46,289 bases of DNA from the NCBI GenBank assembly GCA_001898705.1, contig MKUU01000035.1:1-46289 (forward strand), read 5' to 3'. Shown one piece after another: positions 8,755 through 17,851 of this stretch. Position 1 is the stretch's first letter. Every line of letters starts with the position of its first letter. A model generated the notes under the pieces. The model was not told the origin of the DNA, searched no databases, and saw only the letters and a list, made by a program, of their open reading frames with translations. The position numbers and the translations under genes are program-made. This DNA comes from Caedibacter sp. 38-128. GTDB lineage: Bacteria; Pseudomonadota; Alphaproteobacteria; Caedimonadales; Caedimonadaceae.

Positions 8755-9978
8755 TTAAGCCGCTTTCTTAAAATGGTTTTGCATTGTGTCTAAAGAAGAT
8801 TCTTTTACCACTAAAACTGAAATAATTAAAATACAAACTACAGCACAAATAAGCTGTACTAATGCAACTGGCAAGATGGTATCATTAAAAAAATTACTGA
8901 CAATAGACACCGTCGCAACAGGAACTAAAGATTCAAAACCTCCCATCATCGCAGATGCTGCTCCTTTAAGATTCGGAAAAATATCGAGAGCGCGTGTCGC
9001 CGTATTCGCAAACACAAGCCCCATACCAATACAATAAATTCCCATTAAGGCCGTTATGTAAAGAGGATGAGCCGCCGCCGTAAATGCGTATAATAAAAAT
9101 AATATACTGCCAATTGTGCAAACAATGAGACCATAGATTAATACAAGATTTACCCCAATTTTTGTCACACAAAAGCGATTTAAATTTGATCCAATAATAA
9201 AGGCAAAAACAAGAGCAATTTGATAATAACCAAAATGAATTAATTCAACTTTTAAAACATCCATAAAAACATAAGGAATAGCAGAAATATACCCCCACCA
9301 CCCCGCATACAGTAAAGCAGAAATCATTGCATATCCTGAAAAAAATGGATTTCTAATAATTGTACAATAGTTCAAAAAGAGCGTTTTCAGAGAAAGTTTC
9401 ATCCGTTTTTCTGGCAATAACGTTTCTTTAAGTGCAATTGCCATAATGAACGTTACAATAAGAGCAAGCGTCGCAACAACAAAAAAGGTTGCTCGCCAAC
9501 CTGACGTTGCAACCACTTGGGTACCAATGATAGGCGCAATTCCTGGGGCAAATGCAATCACCATATACATTGTCGAGAGAATACGTGAACACTTCTCTTC
9601 TTGATAAAGGTCTTTTACCATGGCAATTCCCACAATCCAAGAAACGCTTCCTCCTAATCCCTGAATAAAACGAGAACCAATAAGGAATTCTATCGTCGAC
9701 GCCATCCCTCCTAAGAATGCTCCAAAAGCAAAAACTGTCATTCCCAAAATGAGCGTAAACCTGCGTCCCAATCGGTCGGAAAGAGGACCATAAATTGTTC
9801 CTGAGATAAAAAGAGCCAATAAATGACCACTCAGCGTTAAGGCAACAATATCTTCCTCTGCATGAAAATAATGAGAAAGAAGTGGCAAACTGGGAATATA
9901 CATATCCACAGCCATCTCAGTCGTGGCAATTGCCAACACCAAGATCGCAGGCACTAACCAATCAAATCTCTTATCCAT
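8755..9978 (-). CDS. Bcr/CflA-type MFS drug efflux transporter
   Basis: A 407-residue major facilitator with about 12 membrane segments. MFS motif A is present in the loop after TM2 (GPLSDRLGRR), and the N-terminal LAIATTEMAVDMYIPSLPLL is the hallmark of the Bcr/CflA (DHA1) subfamily, which exports drugs such as bicyclomycin or sulfonamides in other species. It is first in a leftward cluster with the APC permease. A TGCTATAAT promoter and a dyad lie in the upstream region. Confidence 0.88.
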   Translation of the reverse strand: MDKRFDWLVPAILVLAIATTEMAVDMYIPSLPLLSHYFHAEEDIVALTLSGHLLALFISGTIYGPLSDRLGRRFTLILGMTVFAFGAFLGGMASTIEFLIGSRFIQGLGGSVSWIVGIAMVKDLYQEEKCSRILSTMYMVIAFAPGIAPIIGTQVVATSGWRATFFVVATLALIVTFIMAIALKETLLPEKRMKLSLKTLFLNYCTIIRNPFFSGYAMISALLYAGWWGYISAIPYVFMDVLKVELIHFGYYQIALVFAFIIGSNLNRFCVTKIGVNLVLIYGLIVCTIGSILFLLYAFTAAAHPLYITALMGIYCIGMGLVFANTATRALDIFPNLKGAASAMMGGFESLVPVATVSIVSNFFNDTILPVALVQLICAVVCILIISVLVVKESSLDTMQNHFKKAA

Positions 9979-10098
9979 TTATTTCCTTTTAATAACGCTT
10001 GGTACTTGCAAAATATTTGACATGATGCACCTAAAATAAAGAGACAAATCATAAAATTCTCCTCAAAAATCGCCTGTCTTTTGCCATGTCTCTATCTT

Positions 10099-10112
10099 CT
10101 CCAGGTCTGGAG
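10099..10112. promoter_or_regulatory. Dyad CTCCAG-GT-CTGGAG, possible operator
   Basis: Two perfect six-base arms with a two-base spacer. It lies about 12 to 25 bases after the predicted start of the MFS transcript, a place where a repressor could block elongation. No regulator gene is adjacent. Confidence 0.35.
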
Positions 10113-10130
10113 GAAAAATGCTGATAAGGA

Positions 10131-10139
10131 ATTATAGCA
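10131..10139 (-). promoter_or_regulatory. Extended -10 promoter for the MFS efflux gene
   Basis: Read leftward the bases give TGCTATAAT, a consensus -10 hexamer (10136-10131) with the TG-N extension. No good -35 hexamer lies 17 bases upstream, which fits an extended -10 type. Transcription would begin near 10124 and leave a 5' leader of about 145 bases before the ATG at 9978. Confidence 0.5.
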
Positions 10140-10289
10140 GATCACACAATTTTTTTCTAAATAGTTTTATTTCTCTTAACTTATCGACCCTTTAGCTTCT
10201 GTATTTTCAAGATATTTTCTTAAATCTCTCGCGAGATGGCTTTGCGTCTTCCACTTGCAGGTAAGATTAATGAATGATAGAACTTTGCT

Positions 10290-10934
10290 ATGAAAAAACA
10301 ATTTATTGATATTGAAAGACGGGGCTTAATGCTCGTTCTCTCGTCACCTTCAGGGGCGGGAAAAACTTCCTTAGCTTGTAAACTATTAGAAACCGATCCC
10401 CAATTAATGCTTTCAATCTCAGTTACAACCCGAAAACAAAGACCTGGCGAAATTCATGGTCGTGATTATTTTTTTGTGACACCTCATGAGTTTGCAAAAC
10501 TGCGCGATGATGGGGCTCTGCTTGAGCACGCACGTGTTTTTAACAATGATTACGGGACGCCACGAGCTCCTGTTGAAAAGGCATTGTCTGAGGGAAAAGA
10601 CGTCATTTTTGATATTGATTGGCAAGGTACCCAAGCGCTTAGCCAAACAGCTCGCGGCGATATGGTGACAATCTTCATTTTACCCCCTTCCTGTGAAATT
10701 CTTGAGCAACGCTTAAAAAACCGTGCTCAAGATTCAGAAGAAGTCGTTCAGGATCGAATGGCCAAAGCCGTTGATGAAATGAGTCACTGGGCTGAATACG
10801 ATTATGTGATTGTGAATGAAGATTTTGAACAAAGCGTTGCGGCCACTCAAGCTATTTTGGTTGCTGAACGACTTAAACGCCAGCGTCAAATTGGGCTTTC
10901 TACCTTTGTAAACAATTTACGTCATGTCTACTGA
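10290..10934 (+). CDS. gmk: Guanylate kinase
   Basis: Phosphorylates GMP to GDP with ATP. The 214-residue protein has the P-loop SPSGAGKT at residues 19-26, the GMP-binding SVTTRKQRPGEIHGRDYFF region and FDIDWQGTQAL. The upstream ATG was kept because the RRGLMLVLSSPSGAGKT opening, with a short extension before it, is usual for alphaproteobacterial Gmk; an internal ATG at 10329 is the alternative. A hairpin overlapping the stop codon can terminate the transcript against the convergent nhaA gene. Confidence 0.95.
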   Translation: MKKQFIDIERRGLMLVLSSPSGAGKTSLACKLLETDPQLMLSISVTTRKQRPGEIHGRDYFFVTPHEFAKLRDDGALLEHARVFNNDYGTPRAPVEKALSEGKDVIFDIDWQGTQALSQTARGDMVTIFILPPSCEILEQRLKNRAQDSEEVVQDRMAKAVDEMSHWAEYDYVIVNEDFEQSVAATQAILVAERLKRQRQIGLSTFVNNLRHVY

Positions 10935-10955
10935 TTAAAAAATCAGGACTTTTTT
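10931..10955 (+). terminator. Rho-independent terminator of gmk
   Basis: Stem CTGATT (10931-10936) and AATCAG (10941-10946) with an AAAA loop, followed by GACTTTTTT. The stem includes the gmk stop codon and reaches the nhaA stop codon on the other strand. Only the rightward strand has the U-run. Confidence 0.65.
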
Positions 10956-12157
10956 ATGAGTATATTTTGAGGATTTTCTACCATTGATTGAGAAACCCTG
11001 GTGGCTTTCCTTAATAATATAACTCCTAACAATGCCGACAATAAAGAACCTAGAACAACACCAAGTTCCATTTGATTAACAAAAATCTTGTCTTCAAATG
11101 ATAAGGTTCCAATAAATAAGCTAAAGGTAAAACCTATACCGCAAAGAATAGTAGTCCCATAATATACTCTCCAATTTATATCACAAGGAAGCTTGCATAA
11201 GCCTAATTTAATTGCAATGAAAGAGAAACTCATAATACCAAGTTGCTTGCCAATAAATAATCCCATCACAATGCCGATTGTAACCGATGAATAAAAATCG
11301 GCTATCGACAATTCCTTAAAAGCAATCTCACAATTCAAGAAAGCAAAAATAGGTAAAATTATTAAAGCAACAATGGGATGCAGTGCATGCTCTAACCTTT
11401 TCAGTGGCGAAGAGGTTTTCTGATCCATTTCTTTGACCCGAAGTGGAATAAAGACCCCAAGCAGGACGCCTGCCAGGGTTCCATGAATGCCTGTTTCTAC
11501 CAAGGATAACCAAAGCCCAATCCCCAAGATTAAGTAAACACTAAGCTTGCTGATCTTTAGTAAATTAATAACAGCTAAAAGAAGAAGGATGATAGCAGCA
11601 ATAAGAAGCGGAATATAATTTATAGAAGCCGTGTAAAATAAAGCCAAAATCATCACAGCAATGATGTCATCAATAATGGAAAGAGCGACAACGAATAGAC
11701 GTAGTGCAAGCGGTATCCTTGTTGAAAAGAATGATAAGATCCCAAGAACAAAAGCTGTATCCGTGGCAATAGGAATCGCCCATCCCTTTGCCTGGGGAAA
11801 GGTATCATAATTTAATGCATAATAAACAATAGCCGGAACAATAGCCCCACCTAACGCCGCTATAATCGGTAGATTAAGATTTTCTCGTGAGGTAAATTCT
11901 CCTTCCAAAAAATGGTATTTAGCCTCAAGTGTAATTGTCAGAAAAAAGATCGCCATTAATCCATCATTTGTCCATTTTATGAGTGGCTTATGAAGACCAA
12001 ATTCCCCGATCGTAATGCTGATTGGTAAGTTTATTAGGTTAAGATAAAGATCGTATAGGCTACTGTTGCTGATACATAAGGCAAGCACCATACCACTAAA
12101 AAGTAAGATGCCTGAGAGTGATTCAATATTAATATATTGCTGAATTCTATTTTTCAT
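10943..12157 (-). CDS. nhaA: Na+/H+ antiporter NhaA
   Basis: An inner-membrane electrogenic antiporter that expels sodium in exchange for protons. The 404-residue length and register match the E. coli protein closely: the ion-binding pair D163 and D164 (IIDDIIAVMI), D133 (ATDTAF) and E78 (TITLEAK) fall at the same positions. About 12 membrane segments. Its upstream region contains a long composite inverted repeat that could form a leader structure. It is convergent with gmk and downstream of the large secreted protein gene in the same direction. Confidence 0.95.
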   Translation of the reverse strand: MKNRIQQYINIESLSGILLFSGMVLALCISNSSLYDLYLNLINLPISITIGEFGLHKPLIKWTNDGLMAIFFLTITLEAKYHFLEGEFTSRENLNLPIIAALGGAIVPAIVYYALNYDTFPQAKGWAIPIATDTAFVLGILSFFSTRIPLALRLFVVALSIIDDIIAVMILALFYTASINYIPLLIAAIILLLLAVINLLKISKLSVYLILGIGLWLSLVETGIHGTLAGVLLGVFIPLRVKEMDQKTSSPLKRLEHALHPIVALIILPIFAFLNCEIAFKELSIADFYSSVTIGIVMGLFIGKQLGIMSFSFIAIKLGLCKLPCDINWRVYYGTTILCGIGFTFSLFIGTLSFEDKIFVNQMELGVVLGSLLSALLGVILLRKATRVSQSMVENPQNILIKKS

Positions 12158-12171
12158 TAACTTATTTCCAT

Positions 12172-12295
12172 TCTTCTCTCTAAAGCGATTTTAAAAATCA
12201 GCTTTCCCTCAAAAATTTATACCGGAAACTCTATTAAGGAAATGTAAATCTCTTAGAAAAATCGCTTGTTTAATTTTTATTAAAAGAGAGAAGAA
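12172..12295. repeat. Composite nested inverted repeat before nhaA
   Basis: Outer perfect 11-base arms lie at 12172-12182 (TTCTTCTCTCT) and 12285-12295; inner perfect 10-base arms lie at 12184-12193 (AAGCGATTTT) and 12258-12267. The arms are nested in register, with one base between them on one side and 17 on the other. It fills most of the gap between the 929-residue protein gene and nhaA, both leftward. It could be a terminator of the former, a leader of the latter, or a decayed mobile repeat. Confidence 0.55.
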
Positions 12296-12305
12296 AATTG
12301 AATCT

Positions 12306-15095
12306 TTATTGATGACTCAATTTTAACTGTTCTTGAGAGATACCTTTATCTGCCGCAAATGCTTGTAATCTTTCTATCGCTTCTGTAAGATTTTGAGGTT
12401 CTTTATCATAAGAGTTCCAAAAACTGTATTTTAACTTTCCTGTCGGAATTTTTGTAAAAAATGCTTGGATCATTTTACAAGATTCATCTTCATATAAGAA
12501 ACCATAGCAGTTGAACTGCTTAAACGTTGACGGTAAATAATTAAATACGTCAAGAATCTTTGATATGTCATCTGAACTATTAATTGTTACTGTTAGATTT
12601 TCTAAAGATGTTAATAAAGGAAAAATTTTGTATATGTCAGGGTTTTTTAAAATATTATGTAAGTTTAAATGTCTTAAATTCTTTAATTGTGAAAATGTAC
12701 TTATAAAATCTTCATAATCTGTTGGCTCTTCAAGAACATTCAAACCTCGTATATAGGAAGCAGCAAGTTTAATCCACTCTTTTTTATTATTTTTATAAGC
12801 CCATATCGCTGCGTCTATATGCCCAAATTCCTCAGTACTGATACCTGTAGTCATTAAAGAAGGATGACGAGAAATGATATTATTCATTTGTTCATCAGTA
12901 AGGACTGGTTGGTCTCCTGTAGAAAGAGAAATTAAGAGCATAAACAATTGTTTTTTCGGATAATAATCCTCTAAATTTACAATTAACATCATTAAAGAGC
13001 TTGCAAAATTTTCTAAAGATGTTAACTGGTTCCTAAAAATAAGCTCAATAAGGCCTAATTTAGTTTTAAGGGGCTTTACATCCATTCCATAACAAAGGGA
13101 TGAACGCTCTGAAAGTGATAAACGAGAGAATTTTTCTCTCAAAAAAACTAAACTTAAAAATTGGGGAGATATTTCTTTTAAAATAGGCGTAGATAAGAAG
13201 TTCTCTGTTGAAACAGTTTTCCGCCAATCGTTCCCTTCATCTTCACATACCTCAATGTCTGAGTGCATCTTAGTAATATGCCATGTAAAACTCTTTTTAC
13301 CATTAATGGTGAAAATAATATCACCAAAATAATCTTTCAAATCTTCAGCTTTTAGAGGTTTATCATCAAGCTCTGCTTTAAAAATAAATCCTTCTTGCGA
13401 ACAATATTGATTTAATTCTTCTATTGCATCTTCAATTGCCTCTACTCCATCTTCAAACTTAATAAAAGAAACCTTTTCCAGAGAATCTGAAAGTAATAAA
13501 GTAAGACAATTCAGTATATTAATGACCCCCGACTTCAATTCATAATTTCGTTTCTCTCGCTTAGCCGTCTCTGGCTTGCAATAAATAAGCCCCTCTCTCG
13601 CAGATAACATGGTTGCCCAGTTATCACGAACTTCTGGTGAAAAGTGTGTGGCAGGATCTGAATGGTGCTCAAAAATTTTGTAAGCTAAAGAAGTTGAAGG
13701 GAATACCGTTATATCTTGTTGATAGCCCTGTTCACCTTTTCGTCGAGAGATAACACGCAAAAGGTCAACACACGATGTTTCAACACAATTCGCAAAGGGT
13801 TTTCCCTTATATTTTGCGACTCCGTAAGGTATAAATGGCGGCAAAACAGCATCAAAAAGTTTATATCCCCACGAGAGAAGAGCAAGCTTCTCAGGATTTA
13901 AAAGTATTTCTTTACCTTCCTGCGACTGTTCTAACACCTTAGTTTTCCAAGATTCATAATGAGTCAGAGGAAAACGCGATTTAACACGTGGCATTAACTC
14001 CTCTGTAGGAGCCTCTAGTAATCCTGAAAACCAATCAATAACATCTGCTTCATTTTTTGCCTTCATCCAAAAATAAGTTATAAGCGCCCTTTGAACAATG
14101 GAAGGGGGATAAGAATAATTCTCTTGATCATTATTTTGTTGGGAAAGCGCTTGAATTAAGGTTTCAACAAGAACAACTTTTTTAAAGCGGTTTTTATTTT
14201 CCTCTAATAACAAATAATCTTTATAGGTTTCTTTAAATTGGCTTAATTCGCTTTCTTGCGCTGGAGTTAATTTGTTATGATTGTATGTTTTTAATTTATT
14301 ATAAGTATCCCAATAATGAATATATGTTTCTAATTCACCGTCTTTTAGGAGTCCCCTTTCAAAAAGATCAATATCTACACTTTTAAGTGCTTTTGTATAT
14401 TTATCTCGATCATCCTGTGTAAAATCTTGTCCTTCTAAATCTTCGTCTGAAACTCCGCTAAGAAGTCTAACAATATATAAGGCTAAATTTTTCTTAAAGT
14501 CATATGCCAGAAAGGTATCATAATATTTCATGCACTCCTTTAAGTTTAAAACAGAGATGTCAAATTGTGATGCTTTATCTTCTGCAGTCTTTAAAGGAAA
14601 TAGATGATAAAGTGAGTTTCTAAGAGTTTCCTCTCTTTTAGCTACCTCAGGAATCATGCAATCTTCTTCAATGTGACGTAACATTATCCCTAAAGTTTTA
14701 AATGAGACTAAAGTAATGGGATCTGAAATCGTTTGATTAGGTTGAATCTCGATACCACCAGGAGAAGGAAAAAGGATCTGTAGAATAGCAGAGATGGGAT
14801 TTTGAGGAAAAAAATCCAAACCATCATCATCAAAATCAAAAGAAATGGTCTGGAAATGAACAGGAAATTCAGGTTTCCATTTGCCATAATTACCAACAAA
14901 TCGTCCATTTTGTATTCTTCCCCCATCACTAAATCTTAATGAAGGAGAATAATAAAGAGCAGATGAATACCCTTTTGTTGAAAGCTTTTCTTGCACAAAA
15001 GTATCCAAACCATCAAAAAAATATAAATTCGTTGCCTTCAAGGAAGTTGATAATATGGCAAAGAAACTAAGACTTAAAATGAAGCGTTGGATCAT
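12306..15095 (-). CDS. Large secreted protein with C-terminal leucine-rich repeats
   Basis: A 929-residue protein I cannot assign. It begins with a clear signal peptide (MIQRFILSLSFFAILSTSLKA, cleavage near residue 21). A Cys/Glu-containing segment PFANCVETSCVDLL sits at residues 433-446. Residues about 797-840 contain leucine-rich-repeat-like units (LKNLRHLNLHNIL, LTSLENLTVTI). The middle is mixed helical with no recognised domain. Together with the adjacent subtilase-ankyrin protein it resembles exported, host-interacting proteins of intracellular bacteria. It could also be a periplasmic or surface protein; the role is unknown. Confidence 0.8.
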   Translation of the reverse strand: MIQRFILSLSFFAILSTSLKATNLYFFDGLDTFVQEKLSTKGYSSALYYSPSLRFSDGGRIQNGRFVGNYGKWKPEFPVHFQTISFDFDDDGLDFFPQNPISAILQILFPSPGGIEIQPNQTISDPITLVSFKTLGIMLRHIEEDCMIPEVAKREETLRNSLYHLFPLKTAEDKASQFDISVLNLKECMKYYDTFLAYDFKKNLALYIVRLLSGVSDEDLEGQDFTQDDRDKYTKALKSVDIDLFERGLLKDGELETYIHYWDTYNKLKTYNHNKLTPAQESELSQFKETYKDYLLLEENKNRFKKVVLVETLIQALSQQNNDQENYSYPPSIVQRALITYFWMKAKNEADVIDWFSGLLEAPTEELMPRVKSRFPLTHYESWKTKVLEQSQEGKEILLNPEKLALLSWGYKLFDAVLPPFIPYGVAKYKGKPFANCVETSCVDLLRVISRRKGEQGYQQDITVFPSTSLAYKIFEHHSDPATHFSPEVRDNWATMLSAREGLIYCKPETAKREKRNYELKSGVINILNCLTLLLSDSLEKVSFIKFEDGVEAIEDAIEELNQYCSQEGFIFKAELDDKPLKAEDLKDYFGDIIFTINGKKSFTWHITKMHSDIEVCEDEGNDWRKTVSTENFLSTPILKEISPQFLSLVFLREKFSRLSLSERSSLCYGMDVKPLKTKLGLIELIFRNQLTSLENFASSLMMLIVNLEDYYPKKQLFMLLISLSTGDQPVLTDEQMNNIISRHPSLMTTGISTEEFGHIDAAIWAYKNNKKEWIKLAASYIRGLNVLEEPTDYEDFISTFSQLKNLRHLNLHNILKNPDIYKIFPLLTSLENLTVTINSSDDISKILDVFNYLPSTFKQFNCYGFLYEDESCKMIQAFFTKIPTGKLKYSFWNSYDKEPQNLTEAIERLQAFAADKGISQEQLKLSHQ

Positions 15096-15187
15096 GTTGA
15101 AAATTTAAACCAGGAAGTTAAAAAAGATTGGAACGAAAGTTAATAGTCACAACAATTTTTTGAAACCTACTTGCCAATATCATGTTT

Positions 15188-16930
15188 TTAATTGCTTTGT
15201 TGAGGTGTATTTATCCCTAGAATCATTTGATAAAATTCAGGATATTTTTCGTCCAACTTTAAGCTTTGAGTATATTCTTTTAGCGATTCACCTTCTTCAG
15301 GGAAAAATTTTTGATGATCATAATCTTTATGTTGAAGAAACAGTAAAGCAGCTTGTTTAAGTCTCTCTTCCTGGTCTCCGGCTTGCTCCAAAGTTGAAAG
15401 CATCTCTAAAATAAAATAGAGTGGCCTGCCTAATGAACTCCCTTCCGCATAAATATCGGCATTTTGTTCTAATAGAAAACGCATAATTGGTAAATTAACA
15501 TCTTTGCTAAGGCAGCTTATTTGTAGGGGATATAATCTGTCCATATTGGTCAGATCATTTACAAGGATTGGTAAAGCTTTTGTATAATAGGTTACTAATT
15601 CAATACTATTTAGATTAACAGCATGATGAAGAATGCTATAACCTTTCGAAGTTCTAACATCTTCTTTGAAAGCATGTTTGATAAGAGCTTCAAATCGCGC
15701 CCTATCCTGACACTCATTCATTAATATTTTAAAAGTATAAAGATCATCCGGGATGAAAAACTCTGGAGATTGTGAATAGAGCTCTTCTAAATCAATTTGC
15801 TTTGCAATTCTTTGAAGAGCTGCAAAAACTTTCTTTTCTGCATCGTCGCTATCCATCTCATCATAGTGTTGCTCCAAAAAAGTCATGAGATTCAATCGAT
15901 CTCGGAGTGTTTTTGGAGGTTGAAACCAAGGTTTTTCCTGTTGAGAAGTAAGATAAAAAGCTTGAGGAGTAAGCTCTTTTACTGCCTGTTTCGCTGCTAC
16001 AAATTCAGCTGCAAATTGAAAAGCCCCTATAGGGTCAAGAGCCCCATAAGGGCCATAAAGATATTTATCTAGATCTTGATCACCTGTTGAATAAAAACAA
16101 GCTTTCGTAGCTGTCAGAAAAGTAATCTCCAGCACTTCTTGAACTGTAAGGCTGGGATGCATTCCTTTAAGTCGACAAAGAGTCCCAGTAACACGAGGCG
16201 CTGCTAAAGAGGTTCCTGCTTCCTGGAATTCTTGATTTGCAAAGGCACACCCCTTTGCCCAAATGAACTGAACCTCCCCTTCTCCGGGAATAGCAGAGTA
16301 TAAACTTGGTTTTTGCATCTTATCTAATGCCCCAACAAAGATAATTTTTCTCTTTTGATCTTCTGAAAGGTGTAAACCTTCTAAAAACTTTGAGCTCCGT
16401 TGTGCTCTATTCCCACTACCAAAAATAAGTATTCTATTATTCACAAATGCACATTCTATAAAACATTTATAATTGTTAAGATTGTCCACTTGCTCAACTT
16501 CAAAGGATGGCCCAAAAGAACAGTTAATAAAAGGCATCAATTCTTTTTGAAAATTCCTATTCCAATTATTTGTATCAAAGGGCTCGGCTTGCTTATTTAA
16601 ATCGTTTAAAAACACGTGGACACGACATGGAAATGTATATCTATCCAAAATTCTTGAGAAAACCAAAAATGCATGTTTATTATCGGCATCATCTTTACCA
16701 TTAGCAAATTTTTCAAGCTTATCTTGCGTATCTATTTTCTCTGAATCCACCTGCTCAACTACCAACACTGGTAAGGGTGTTACTATTTTATAAGCCGGAT
16801 CATTTCTTATAGTCCAATCAACATCGAGATCTTTTAGGAGATCACTGCCCCACACTTTAGAAGAAATATTAGTTAAAAAAATTAAAAGGAAGCATGCAAT
16901 AAGCCTATTAAGATTTAACTTTTTGTGCAT
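15188..16930 (-). CDS. Secreted subtilisin-like (S8) protein with ankyrin repeats
   Basis: A 580-residue protein with a signal peptide (cleavage near residue 28). Residues about 52-310 resemble a subtilase: a possible Asp/Glu site in LVVEQVD (56-62), a His at 86, INCSFG at 135-140, an oxyanion-type Asn174 in FGSGN, the nucleophile Ser241 in GTSLAAPRV (239-247), and a closing YGPYGALDPIGAF. The HGTHVAG motif is replaced by KHAFLVF and the catalytic Asp is not clear, so activity is uncertain. Residues about 427-510 read as two ankyrin-like repeats (GYSILHHAVNLNSIELV, DVNLPIMRFLLEQNADI). It has the same direction as, and lies upstream of, the 929-residue secreted protein. Function unknown. Confidence 0.75.
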   Translation of the reverse strand: MHKKLNLNRLIACFLLIFLTNISSKVWGSDLLKDLDVDWTIRNDPAYKIVTPLPVLVVEQVDSEKIDTQDKLEKFANGKDDADNKHAFLVFSRILDRYTFPCRVHVFLNDLNKQAEPFDTNNWNRNFQKELMPFINCSFGPSFEVEQVDNLNNYKCFIECAFVNNRILIFGSGNRAQRSSKFLEGLHLSEDQKRKIIFVGALDKMQKPSLYSAIPGEGEVQFIWAKGCAFANQEFQEAGTSLAAPRVTGTLCRLKGMHPSLTVQEVLEITFLTATKACFYSTGDQDLDKYLYGPYGALDPIGAFQFAAEFVAAKQAVKELTPQAFYLTSQQEKPWFQPPKTLRDRLNLMTFLEQHYDEMDSDDAEKKVFAALQRIAKQIDLEELYSQSPEFFIPDDLYTFKILMNECQDRARFEALIKHAFKEDVRTSKGYSILHHAVNLNSIELVTYYTKALPILVNDLTNMDRLYPLQISCLSKDVNLPIMRFLLEQNADIYAEGSSLGRPLYFILEMLSTLEQAGDQEERLKQAALLFLQHKDYDHQKFFPEEGESLKEYTQSLKLDEKYPEFYQMILGINTPQQSN

Positions 16931-17020
16931 TTAAAGTCCTTTTCAGTAAATAAAGTTCTGAACGCTTGTTTGAGAGTGAATCCAAACTCTTGTTAAGATA
17001 TTTTTTCAAGAAATAGTAAA

Positions 17021-17047
17021 ATTATACTGTATTGATTTTTTATACAA
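17021..17047 (-). promoter_or_regulatory. Candidate promoter for the subtilase-ankyrin gene
   Basis: Read leftward: TTGTAT (17047-17042), 15-base spacer, perfect TATAAT (17026-17021). The spacer is short. A TTGACA at 17065-17060 lies further up, 15 bases before a second -10-like TATAAA. The leader to the ATG at 16930 would be about 85 bases. Confidence 0.4.
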
Positions 17048-17081
17048 AAAAGCCCTAATTGTCAACTTTGACACTTAAACG

Positions 17082-17840
17082 CTAAAGCTTAAACCCTTCA
17101 CCTAAATAAACGCGCCTTACGTTTTTATCGGCAATGATCTCAGATGGAGTTCCCTGCATTAGCACGTATCCATCATTCATGATATATGCACGGTCAACAA
17201 TATCAAGCGTTTCACGAACATTATGATCTGTAATAAGTACCCCAATATTACGATCTTTAAGATGTGAAATGAGTTCACGAATGTCATGAACAGCAATTGG
17301 ATCAATTCCCGCAAGCGGTTCATCCAGCATAATAAAATGAGGATGCGTTGCCAAAGCTCGAGCAATTTCAACACGACGTCGCTCTCCACCTGACAAGGTA
17401 ATCGCCGCTGAACGTCTTAAGTGCGCAATCATAAACTCTGCAAGTAAGCCTTCTAATATATCTTCACGCTCATCAGAATCTTTCACCGTTATTTCAAGGA
17501 CGGCTCTTATATTCTCTTCAACGGTTAGCCCTCTAAAAATAGACGCCTCTTGAGGGAGATATCCTATTCCTAAGCGAGCACGCCGGTACATAGGCAACGT
17601 ACTGATCTCATACCCATCAAAATATATTTGACCTTGATCTGGTTTTACCAAACCTGCAATCATTGAGAAACAAGTCGTTTTTCCAGCTCCATTGGGCCCT
17701 AATAGTCCAACCGCTTCTCCTCTTTGCACATGAAGAGAGACGTCCTTTACAACAGGCCGCTTACGATAACTTTTACCAAGCATCGTTGCCTCAAGGCCTA
17801 CCCCCTTTAAAAGGAGTGAATTAGATTGAGAAGAGGTCAT
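17082..17840 (-). CDS. lptB: LPS export ABC transporter ATPase LptB
   Basis: ATPase of the LptB2FG complex that pulls lipopolysaccharide out of the inner membrane. The 252-residue protein has Walker [10 protein letters not shown] (about residues 49-57), the signature [15 protein letters not shown], Walker [14 protein letters not shown] and the switch HNVRETL. It lies 11 bases after lptA in the usual order. LptF, LptG and LptD are not in the window. Confidence 0.96.
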   Translation of the reverse strand: MTSSQSNSLLLKGVGLEATMLGKSYRKRPVVKDVSLHVQRGEAVGLLGPNGAGKTTCFSMIAGLVKPDQGQIYFDGYEISTLPMYRRARLGIGYLPQEASIFRGLTVEENIRAVLEITVKDSDEREDILEGLLAEFMIAHLRRSAAITLSGGERRRVEIARALATHPHFIMLDEPLAGIDPIAVHDIRELISHLKDRNIGVLITDHNVRETLDIVDRAYIMNDGYVLMQGTPSEIIADKNVRRVYLGEGFKL

Positions 17841-17851
17841 AATATATTATC

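Larger units (their letters stand above)
9979..10289. promoter_or_regulatory. Divergent intergenic region MFS / gmk
   Basis: A non-coding gap of 311 bases between two divergent genes. It holds an extended -10 promoter for the MFS gene and a perfect dyad (listed separately), a 10-base palindrome TCTCGCGAGA at 10227-10236, and AT-rich sequence with no convincing open frame. No clear Shine-Dalgarno precedes the gmk ATG. Confidence 0.5.

Noticed and set aside
15160-15360. A 66-codon plus-strand open frame
   Set aside because: Lies mostly antisense to the C-terminal part of the subtilase-ankyrin gene.
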